A stretch of 64,000 nt of DNA from Lentzea cavernae (GTDB lineage Bacteria; Actinomycetota; Actinomycetes; Mycobacteriales; Pseudonocardiaceae). The notes under the pieces were generated by a model. The model was not told the origin of the DNA. It searched no databases and saw only the letters and a list, made by a program, of their open reading frames with translations. Location of the stretch: contig NZ_BNAR01000006.1 in assembly GCF_014653695.1 (NCBI RefSeq), positions 434,001-498,000 of the forward strand, in the 5' to 3' direction. Shown here in pieces: positions 57,574-64,000 of the stretch (its first letter is position 1; the number at the start of each line of letters is the position of its first letter). The position numbers were made by a program, and so were the translations under genes.

Positions 57574-57846
57574 TTGTTCGGCTTGGTCGGCTGGATCGTC
57601 GGTTGGCTGTTGACGCTGTTCATCATCGTGATGATCGGCCGGATGATCGTCGACTGGGCGGTCACGCTGCAGGCGCGCGGCGACTGGGTGTGGAAGGTGC
57701 GCCGGGTGACGCACGCCGTCACCGAGCCCGTGCTGTCGCCGGTGCGCAAGGTGCTCCCGCCTCTGCGGTTCGGCGGGTTCGGGCTCGACCTGGCGTTCAC
57801 GGTGGTGTTCATCGCGGCGCTGATCCTCAGGTCGATCGTGTGGTGA
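57574..57846 (+). CDS. YggT-family membrane protein
   Basis: 90 residues from a TTG preceded by AGGAGG. Two membrane helices (about 5-28 and 68-88) flank the signature VTEPVLSPVRKVLPPLRFGG of YggT, a family often linked with cell division (SepF neighbourhood), though here it stands alone. The stop overlaps the convergent oxidase by 20 bp. Confidence 0.85.
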   Translation: MFGLVGWIVGWLLTLFIIVMIGRMIVDWAVTLQARGDWVWKVRRVTHAVTEPVLSPVRKVLPPLRFGGFGLDLAFTVVFIAALILRSIVW

Positions 57847-59359
57847 GGACGCCGGGGTTGAGCAGGCCCTGAGGGTCCAGCGCGGCCTTGGCACCGGACA
57901 GGGCCGCGCCGAAGACGCCGGGCCGTTGGCGCGTGTACCAGGGCATGTGGTCGCGGCCGACGGCGTGGTGGTGCGTGATCGTGCCGCCCGCGTTCAGCAG
58001 TGCCTCGGACACCGCGGCCTTGATCTCGTCCCACTGCGCGGTGAGGCTGCCCCACCTGCCCGGCGCGTAGATGCCGTAGTAGGGCGCGGGGCCGTCCGGG
58101 TAGACGTGGGTGAAGCGGCACGTGACGATGCCGACGCCGCACACCTCCCGCAGCGCCTCGGTCGCCGCCGTGGTCACCGCCGCGTGCAGTTCGGGGAACC
58201 GGTCCCAGGTGCAGGCCGTCTCGAACGTCTCGGTGATCATCGCGTGCTGCGCCATCGCGTCACGCTGATAGGGCATGCGCAGGAACGACTTCCGCCACCG
58301 CTGCGCCGCACCCTCGACGACCTCGCCGTCACCGCAGAGGTCCAGCGCCCGCGCCAGAAGCGCGTCGACGGGGTGGTCGGCCGACTCGAAACCCAGCACC
58401 AGCACGGAGGACGGCGACCCGGCGTTGAGGAACGCCTCCGCCGGGTCCAGCAGCCGGCAGTTGGCGGGGTGGAGCCCGGACTGCGCGATCAGCCGCGCCG
58501 CCTCGACGGCCCGTTCCCACGACGCGAACCGCACCGACGCGCCCGCCCGGTGCACCGGCGGCGCCTGCAGCCGCATCCACGCCTCGGTGATCACCCCCAA
58601 CGCGCCCTCGGACCCGAGGAAGAGCCGGTCCGGCGACGGCCCCGCACCCGACCCCGGCAACCGCCGCGACTCGCTGATCCCCTGCGGCGTCACGACCCTG
58701 AGCGACTCGGCCAGGTCGTCGACGTGCGTGTAGAGCGTGGCGTAGTGCCCACCGGCCCGAGTCGCGAGCCAGCCGCCGAGCGTCGAGAACTCGAACGACT
58801 GCGGGAAGTGCCGCAACGTCAAGCCGTGCGGCTTCAGCTGCTCCTCCAGCGCCGGCCCCAGCACACCGGCCTGGATCCGCGCGGCCCGGCTCGTCGCGTC
58901 GACCTCCAGCACCCGGTCCAGGTGCCGCAGGTCGAGCGTCACGACCCGGCCCAGCTCACGCGGCTCCACCCCGCCGACGACGGAAGTGCCACCACCGAAG
59001 GGAATCACCGACACGTCGTTGCCCGAACACCAGTCGAGCACGTCCACGACGTCCTGCTCGGTGCGCGGCCTCGCCACCGCGTCCGGCACCTGCCCCAGGT
59101 CACCGGCGAGGTTGCGCGTGACATCGCGATAGGCCTGGCCGCGGGCGTGCGTGAGACGGTCGACGGGGTCGGTCGAGAACAGCGCGCCCGCCTCGACGCG
59201 CGACTCCGGCACGTCGAGCGCGGCGGGGTCAGGCGGCTCGTGGAACGTCAGGTCCGCGTCCGGCAGCACCGCCCGGACCCGCTCGACCAGCGCACGGCGT
59301 TCCTCCGGGGTGACGGCGTCCTCGACGGTGCCCCAGCCCCACCACGACCTCGTTGTCAT
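57827..59359 (-). CDS. FAD-linked oxidase, alkyldihydroxyacetonephosphate-synthase-like
   Basis: 510 residues from ATG 59359. The FAD-binding PCMH domain (about 85-270) has DVSVIPFGGGTSVVGGVEPR and FSTLGGWLATRAGGHYATLY. The C-terminal domain ends with TITHHHAVGRDHMPWY, the histidine-rich active-site region of alkyl-DHAP synthase and related enzymes. In actinobacteria such proteins may serve ether-lipid formation or act as D-lactate-type dehydrogenases, so the reaction is not certain. Confidence 0.85.
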   Translation of the reverse strand: MTTRSWWGWGTVEDAVTPEERRALVERVRAVLPDADLTFHEPPDPAALDVPESRVEAGALFSTDPVDRLTHARGQAYRDVTRNLAGDLGQVPDAVARPRTEQDVVDVLDWCSGNDVSVIPFGGGTSVVGGVEPRELGRVVTLDLRHLDRVLEVDATSRAARIQAGVLGPALEEQLKPHGLTLRHFPQSFEFSTLGGWLATRAGGHYATLYTHVDDLAESLRVVTPQGISESRRLPGSGAGPSPDRLFLGSEGALGVITEAWMRLQAPPVHRAGASVRFASWERAVEAARLIAQSGLHPANCRLLDPAEAFLNAGSPSSVLVLGFESADHPVDALLARALDLCGDGEVVEGAAQRWRKSFLRMPYQRDAMAQHAMITETFETACTWDRFPELHAAVTTAATEALREVCGVGIVTCRFTHVYPDGPAPYYGIYAPGRWGSLTAQWDEIKAAVSEALLNAGGTITHHHAVGRDHMPWYTRQRPGVFGAALSGAKAALDPQGLLNPGVLTTRST

Positions 59360-59453
59360 GGCGAGCAACCATAAGCGAAACGCAGCAGTTCTGGAATGAC
59401 CTGAGTACATCTACTCGCGCGTGCACGCCGACCGCGTCGCTAGCGTCAGCGGC

Positions 59454-60248
59454 ATGAAGACCTGGGGGGTCGCACTTGTGGTTCTGCTCGCGGTCGCGCT
59501 CGGCGTGACCGCGTACGTCGTCAGCAGACCGGACGGCGACAGCACCACCGACGAGATGGCCGAACGGATCGCGACGCGCATCAGCTACCCGGTGCGCCCC
59601 GACGGCAACGCCTACGCCCGCTCCGCCCTGGAGGGCGACACCGATCCCGAGCACTTCGCGGTGCTGGAGATCGTCGACAGCCCCACGACCGACCCGCAGA
59701 AGGCGCACGCCGGCCTGCTGTTCCGGATCCACCACCCCGGCATCTCCCGGGACGACCAGCCGTGGCGGCTCTGGGACGTGGACCCGGTGACCGCCTGCTA
59801 CCGCGCCGGCTTCACCTACTACGGCGTCACCGACGGCGGCCCGGACCGAGTCCGCTGCCCCGCCGACGCGAGCCCGATCACCCCGCCACCCGCCCAGCGC
59901 ACCGGCGTTCCCGAGAACTACCTCGAAGCCTTCAAGACGATCCTCGCCGCCCTGCCGCCCACCCCCGCACAGGACGAGGTGCTGGCGGCGTTGCGCGCGA
60001 AACTCCCGCCGGTGCCCGTCGACGAGCAGACCAAGCTGCCCTGGGCCGAGCCGCGCCTCGACACCTTCGTCAAGGACGGCAACGTCGGGGTGGTCGCCGC
60101 CGGTGGCGGTTCGTGCCTCAACGGCGTACGGCTCGCTGACGGAACCGTTGCCGCGTGGTACCCGCCGCGCGTGCAGACCCAGCCCGGCGAGTTCGGGTGC
60201 TCCGGGGAGAGCGCGCTGCGGCTCCACGGGACTCCTCCGCCGAAGTGA
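59454..60248 (+). CDS. membrane-anchored protein of unknown function
   Basis: 264 residues from ATG 59454. An N-terminal anchor (TWGVALVVLLAVALGVTAYV) precedes a proline-rich external domain with conserved-looking cysteines (CYRAGFTYYG, RVRCPADAS, GSCLNGVRL, FGCSGES). No family recognised. TAGCGT lies 7 nt before the ATG (leaderless layout). It is convergent with the CHAT gene (7-bp gap). Confidence 0.65.
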   Translation: MKTWGVALVVLLAVALGVTAYVVSRPDGDSTTDEMAERIATRISYPVRPDGNAYARSALEGDTDPEHFAVLEIVDSPTTDPQKAHAGLLFRIHHPGISRDDQPWRLWDVDPVTACYRAGFTYYGVTDGGPDRVRCPADASPITPPPAQRTGVPENYLEAFKTILAALPPTPAQDEVLAALRAKLPPVPVDEQTKLPWAEPRLDTFVKDGNVGVVAAGGGSCLNGVRLADGTVAAWYPPRVQTQPGEFGCSGESALRLHGTPPPK

Positions 60249-60255
60249 CCCGCGC

Positions 60256-62844
60256 CTAGCCAGCTCCGAAGCACACGAACCCGACGGCCGCCGCATAAGC
60301 AGCGTCGTCGGCGGCGGCCCGTTGCACGGCGGCCAAAGCCTCGGCCGGTGCCATCCCGGCGACCAGCTTCTGGTGCAGCTCCACCATCACCGGGGCGGTG
60401 CCGTCCGTCGGCACCGGTACCACGGGCGCGATCAACGTCCGAGTCCCCAACCCCAGCAACGCAGCTGTGAACCCCATCAATTCATCACCGGGACGAACCG
60501 CGGACTGACCGGTGTCACAAGCCGACAGCACCACCCGAGTGGGCGGGCGGCGCAGGCGCTCGATGTCGTAGACGGTCAGCGGCCCGTCGGCCAACTCCAA
60601 GGCCGAGAACAGCGGGTTGTCGACGCGGAACGAGCCGTGCGCTGCCACGTGTGCCAGGGCGGCACCGTCCATTGCGGACGCGACGGCGCTCACGGTCGCC
60701 TCGGAATCCACCAGGACCCGCCCCGGCACGTGCGCACTGATCGCCTTGATCTCGGCGGGCGCGGCGGCCATGCGCGGGCCGGCGGCCAGCACGGCTTCAC
60801 CGGAGGCATCGGCGACCGAGGTGGCGCGCAGCCACACCGAGGCCGAAGGGGCGACGGTCACCTGGCGGTTCAGCACTCCCCACGGCAGGCCGTTCAGGGC
60901 ACCCGTCGGCACGACCACCAGAGGACGGTCCTCGATCCGTGCGGCCAACGGCTCGAGCAAGCGGCGGGCCAGCAGCATGGCCGCGTGCGACGCCGATGAG
61001 CGGGCCACGGCCAGGTTCGGCAGGGTGGGAGGCAGGGTCACCAGGCGGTGCAGGGCGAAGCGAAGCAGGCGGATCTCGCGGACCACGCCCTCCACGGGGC
61101 CGAGGGAGTGCAACGACGAGCGGCCGCCGGCCAGCACCACCGCCATCAGCGAGCCGTCGTACTGCACGAACTCGATCAACGCCGACGGGCCCAGGGCGGC
61201 GACCAGCGAGCTGACCGGCGGGGGTTTGAAGACGGAGACCTCGCCGGACAGCTGACGCGTCAGGTCGCGGACCCGTTGTTCGGCGCGGACCAGGCGGCCT
61301 CGCAACGCGCCCGCCGGTTTGCCCGCCAGCACAGCGGTTTCGACGTCGGCGGACACCGCGCGCAGGGACGCCAGGGCGTCTTCCAGGCGCGGGTCGTCCG
61401 GTGGCGACACGGACTTCATCCGCAGGGCGCCGGCGCGCCAGCTCTCGGTCCACGACAGGACGCGCGCCGCGTTCCCGGACGCCACCGCCAGCCGGAGGCC
61501 CTCCGACGCGAGGGCCTGGCCCTGCACGCCCGCCGACGCGCGCAGTTCGGCCGCACCCAGCGACACGCGGTACTCGTCCAGCAGGCCGAGGCCCCGGCGC
61601 AACGCGGACGAGGTGCCCCGCACGTCGTCGGAGAGCTTGCGGCGCAACGCTTCCGCGTACCAGCCGCGGACGCGCAGGCCCGCCGGGCCGCGCAGCCGGG
61701 CAGAAGCCGCGAGGGAGAACTCCCGCACAGCCCTCTTCCGGTGGCCCAGGTCGGCGGCCACCAGACCGGCGTCGATGCGGGCCTCCAGGGCGGGGAGCCG
61801 CCAGTCCATCGCGTCCAGTTCCGAAGCCACCCGCGACAACGCGAGGCGCAGAGGACGGGAGCGGTCGCCGCGCAGCACGGCCGCGTGCAGTTCGAGGTAA
61901 CGGGCACCGGCCGCCCACAGCAGGCGTTGCTCGCGACGGAAGCGGCGGCGCGCTTCGGCGGCGAAGGAGTTCGCCGCATCGGGATCGTCGTCCAGCAACG
62001 CGATGCGGGCGCGGAAGTACAGGGCTTCCGAGACGCCCAGGGGGTTCTTCAAGGTCTTCAACTCGGTGATCGCGCGGTCGGCGGCGGCGCGGGCCTCGTC
62101 CAGCAGTGGCACCGAGACGAGCAGTTCCAGGCGGTTCACCAGGAGCACCGGGCGCATCACGTCGAGGCGGCGGTACACCTCCTCGGCCTGGTCGAACAGC
62201 GACAGCGCGGCCGGCACGTCACCGCCCCGGGTCGCCATGATGCCCGCGTTCCAGTTCACGTCGGCGACGCCGAGCTCCTGGCCCAGCTCGCCCAGCAGTG
62301 AGGCGGCCAGGGCGAAGTCGGCCGACGCCTCGCGCATGTTGCCGACGTACGCGCGCACGAGGCCGCGGTTGTTGAGAGCGCGCGCCTGCACCAGTTGGTC
62401 GCCCACGCGGCGGGCACCGGCGATGGCGGCGGTGTAGTCGCGCTGCGCGTCGTCGTAGCGCGTCAGGTAGTGGAAGACGACGCCGCGCTGCATCAACGCG
62501 GCCACCGAGTCCGCACCCGTCAGCGACGGCATCGCGTCGTCCAGCAACGTCAGCGCGGCCTTCTGCTTGCCCGTGTACGCGAGCACCCACGCCAGGCTCA
62601 TCTGCGCCAGGGCGGACAACCGCGGCAGCGAGGCCTCGGACGCGATCCTGATCGAGCGGCGGAGGTGGCGGGCCGCGCCGGGGAAGTCGTGCATCTCGCG
62701 CAACGCGAGGCCGATCGCACGCTCGGCGATGGACCATTCCGCGCGATCTTCCGTCGTGCGGAGCACCGCGCGGGCCATCTCCACGGCCGCACGCGGGTTG
62801 CGCTGCCTGGCCTCCAGCGCGTCCTCCGCGGAAAAGTCGGTCAC
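60256..62844 (-). CDS. TPR-CHAT protein (caspase-like protease)
   Basis: 862 residues, GTG start. Residues 1-about 440 are TPR-like helical repeats (PGAARHLRRSIRIASEASLP; ALNNRGLVRAYVGNMREASA). Residues about 560-862 are a CHAT (caspase HetF-associated with TPR) domain with the catalytic pair His736 (VAAHGSFRV) and Cys776 (VVLSACDTGQS). This fold is a C14-type cysteine protease used in bacterial programmed-death and defence proteins such as Craspase and TPR-CHAT effectors. It is divergent from a subtilisin-like protease, with a palindromic operator between. Leaderless -10 TAAAGT lies 6 nt upstream. Confidence 0.88.
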   Translation of the reverse strand: MTDFSAEDALEARQRNPRAAVEMARAVLRTTEDRAEWSIAERAIGLALREMHDFPGAARHLRRSIRIASEASLPRLSALAQMSLAWVLAYTGKQKAALTLLDDAMPSLTGADSVAALMQRGVVFHYLTRYDDAQRDYTAAIAGARRVGDQLVQARALNNRGLVRAYVGNMREASADFALAASLLGELGQELGVADVNWNAGIMATRGGDVPAALSLFDQAEEVYRRLDVMRPVLLVNRLELLVSVPLLDEARAAADRAITELKTLKNPLGVSEALYFRARIALLDDDPDAANSFAAEARRRFRREQRLLWAAGARYLELHAAVLRGDRSRPLRLALSRVASELDAMDWRLPALEARIDAGLVAADLGHRKRAVREFSLAASARLRGPAGLRVRGWYAEALRRKLSDDVRGTSSALRRGLGLLDEYRVSLGAAELRASAGVQGQALASEGLRLAVASGNAARVLSWTESWRAGALRMKSVSPPDDPRLEDALASLRAVSADVETAVLAGKPAGALRGRLVRAEQRVRDLTRQLSGEVSVFKPPPVSSLVAALGPSALIEFVQYDGSLMAVVLAGGRSSLHSLGPVEGVVREIRLLRFALHRLVTLPPTLPNLAVARSSASHAAMLLARRLLEPLAARIEDRPLVVVPTGALNGLPWGVLNRQVTVAPSASVWLRATSVADASGEAVLAAGPRMAAAPAEIKAISAHVPGRVLVDSEATVSAVASAMDGAALAHVAAHGSFRVDNPLFSALELADGPLTVYDIERLRRPPTRVVLSACDTGQSAVRPGDELMGFTAALLGLGTRTLIAPVVPVPTDGTAPVMVELHQKLVAGMAPAEALAAVQRAAADDAAYAAAVGFVCFGAG

Positions 62845-62850
62845 GGCGAC

Positions 62851-62881
62851 ACTTTATCCGCTGTGGTAGCTTGATCAAGCT
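62851..62881 (-). promoter_or_regulatory. promoter and 14-bp palindrome between the CHAT and S8 genes
   Basis: The perfect palindrome AGCTTGATCAAGCT (62868-62881) contains the CHAT-gene -35 candidate TTGATC (62878-62873), followed after 16 bp by TAAAGT (62856-62851) and 6 nt later by the GTG. A factor bound here would control the CHAT gene and probably the divergent protease gene. Confidence 0.6.
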
Positions 62882-62921
62882 CGGTCGGGGTGCCCGTCAA
62901 CGCTGCTTTAGTGAGGCCGTG

Positions 62922-64000
62922 GTGTCGAAATCGCCAGAAAGCGCGGAGCTTTACCAAAGAGCTTTTCTGCAGCTCATCGCCGAGGACAAGACCATCAGCT
63001 TCCACGCCGAACGCGGGCGTGAATTCCTTTATCGACCCGGCCAGCTGCTCGTCGGAGCCGAGGACCAACAACGCGTGGTCGAAAAGCTGCGAGAAAACGG
63101 TATCGGCGCCCGGCCGGGCGAAGGATTCGCCGGTTTGGCGCGATTGACGTTGCCGAACAACGCGGAGGACATTCCCCGCATTGTTCGCCTGTTGCGGGAT
63201 CAGCGGAACTGGCCGAACGAGCGCGTCCCGCTCGTGCAGCCGCACCACGTGATCGTCGGGCACGGCGGCCTCGTCATGGGCAACCCTGGCGACCGCCCCT
63301 ACCCCACCGACCCGATCTCCGCGCCGAAGTTCGACGAGCGCCTCAAGAACGTCCGCGTCGGCATCATCGACACCGGCATCGCGCAGGACGCGGGCAGCGA
63401 CCACTCCGACTGGTTCGACGGCCGCTACGCCAAGGAGGCCGACGACGTCGACGCCGCCTACAGCAGCGGCGACAACTTCGCGTTGCAGGGCGGGCACGGC
63501 ACGTTCGTCGCGGGCGTCATCCAGAACGCGGCTCCCGGCGTCACGTTCGACCCGGAGGCGGGCCTCGACCCGAACGGTTTCGGTGACGAGGAACGGATCT
63601 GCGCCAAGATCACCGAGCTCGGCAAGAAGAAGATCAACCTCCTGAACCTGTCGCTCGGCTGCTTCACCGCGGACGACGTGGCCTCGGAACCGTTGCGGCG
63701 CACCATCGAGGCGCTGCCGCGCGACATCGTCGTGGTGGCCTCCGCCGGCAACCAGGGCACGCAGCGGCCGAGCTGGCCCGCCGCGCTGTGCGGGGTCACC
63801 GCCGTCGCCGCCGCCCAGCAGGAGCGGGACGGCTCGATCGGCCCGGCGTTCTACTCGAACTGGGGTCACTGGGTCGACGCGTGCGCGATCGGCAACCGCG
63901 CCTCCACCTACCTCAAGGGCGAGTGGCAGCTGCCCGGTGAGCCCGCCGCCACGCCGTTCGCGCTGTGGGCGTACTGGTACGGCACGTCGTTCGCCGCTCC
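62922..64000 (+). CDS. subtilisin-like (S8) serine protease, partial at right edge
   Basis: At least 359 residues; the frame leaves the window without a stop. GTG 62922 is preceded by GAGG at 5 nt; GTG 62919 is also in frame. Residues 1-140 are a non-catalytic N-terminal part without a signal peptide (SKSPESAELYQRAFLQLIAE). The peptidase domain has Asp150 (VGIIDTGI), His192 (GGHGTFVAG), the oxyanion Asn in SAGNQGT and Ser356 (GTSFAAP) in the last codons visible, so the triad is complete. The lack of a signal peptide points to an intracellular protease, possibly a target or partner of the CHAT protein encoded divergently. Confidence 0.9.
   Translation, partial: MSKSPESAELYQRAFLQLIAEDKTISFHAERGREFLYRPGQLLVGAEDQQRVVEKLRENGIGARPGEGFAGLARLTLPNNAEDIPRIVRLLRDQRNWPNERVPLVQPHHVIVGHGGLVMGNPGDRPYPTDPISAPKFDERLKNVRVGIIDTGIAQDAGSDHSDWFDGRYAKEADDVDAAYSSGDNFALQGGHGTFVAGVIQNAAPGVTFDPEAGLDPNGFGDEERICAKITELGKKKINLLNLSLGCFTADDVASEPLRRTIEALPRDIVVVASAGNQGTQRPSWPAALCGVTAVAAAQQERDGSIGPAFYSNWGHWVDACAIGNRASTYLKGEWQLPGEPAATPFALWAYWYGTSFAA

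Noticed and set aside
60256..62844. CHAT protein as part of a CRISPR-guided (Craspase) system
   Set aside because: No CRISPR array or cas gene is in the window; only the TPR-CHAT architecture is shared.

Overview
The window is chromosomal DNA of a high-GC actinomycete. Codon third positions are almost all G or C, GTG and TTG starts are common, and neighbouring genes often overlap by 4 bp (ATGA or GTGA). Actinobacterial families (WhiB, GarA, FtsR, RsbW/SigF, RskA-type anti-sigma, ANTAR) run throughout. The overall gene style fits Pseudonocardiales (a Lentzea/Saccharothrix-like organism), but that placement is an inference from protein style, not a computed phylogeny. No CRISPR array, prophage, integrase or insertion sequence is visible.

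Left part (1-4582): a partial Clp-N-domain gene, then a minus-strand block pgsA - gcvH - garA - ftsR - BFN-domain protein - MerR regulator. The order matches the Mycobacterium tuberculosis Rv1822-Rv1830 region. 4836-8331: a stress-response block with an ANTAR regulator, a STAS antagonist, an unusual anti-sigma/STAS fusion, rsbW-sigF and a WhiB3-like gene. Several of these carry sigma-B/F-type promoters (GNNT-N15/16-GGGTA). 8403-12786: argS, an M50-like membrane protease, a DUF4383 membrane protein with its own sigma-B/F-type promoter, a shortened DUF574 methyltransferase and a tRNA-Glu.

12930-18663: a remnant of a PucR-type regulator abuts a two-gene operon (ThDP-dependent 2-oxoacid decarboxylase plus aldehyde dehydrogenase). 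An MpaB-type protein, an unknown protein and a quinone-oxidoreductase-like enzyme with a MerR/SoxR-type 19-bp-spacer promoter follow. 18674-21739: an ECF sigma factor (SigL type) with its zinc anti-sigma factor, a DUF1996 protein and a second anti-sigma-like membrane protein without the zinc domain. Three promoters match the SigL consensus TGAACC-N16-CGT. 21779-28472: a sugar-acid operon (GntR, DHDPS-family, IlvD/Edd dehydratase), an alpha/beta hydrolase behind tandem operators, a glycosyltransferase and a LacI regulator.

28591-33774: an acyl-CoA ligase follows a molybdopterin oxidoreductase. Its operator-like sites (TACC-N4-GGTA) resemble one in front of the livF-livG-acyl-CoA-ligase-livH-livM-livK operon at 42386-49078, which suggests one regulator for two carboxylic-acid/lipid uptake operons. 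Between them lie a MASE1 membrane protein, a secreted S33 peptidase, a PHP-domain protein, a secreted DNRLRE-metallophosphatase/MFS/TolB-like operon and small hydrolases.

49194-54093: a second sigma-B/F-type locus (SRPBCC - sigma factor - DUF4383), DNA topoisomerase IB, a YbdK-type ligase, a reduced heme-oxygenase-like protein and another STAS protein. The rest is metabolic and hypothetical genes. At the right end a TPR-CHAT (caspase-like) protein is divergent from a subtilisin-like (S8) protease that runs off the window, with a perfect 14-bp palindrome between them. This pair is the best candidate for an undescribed system.
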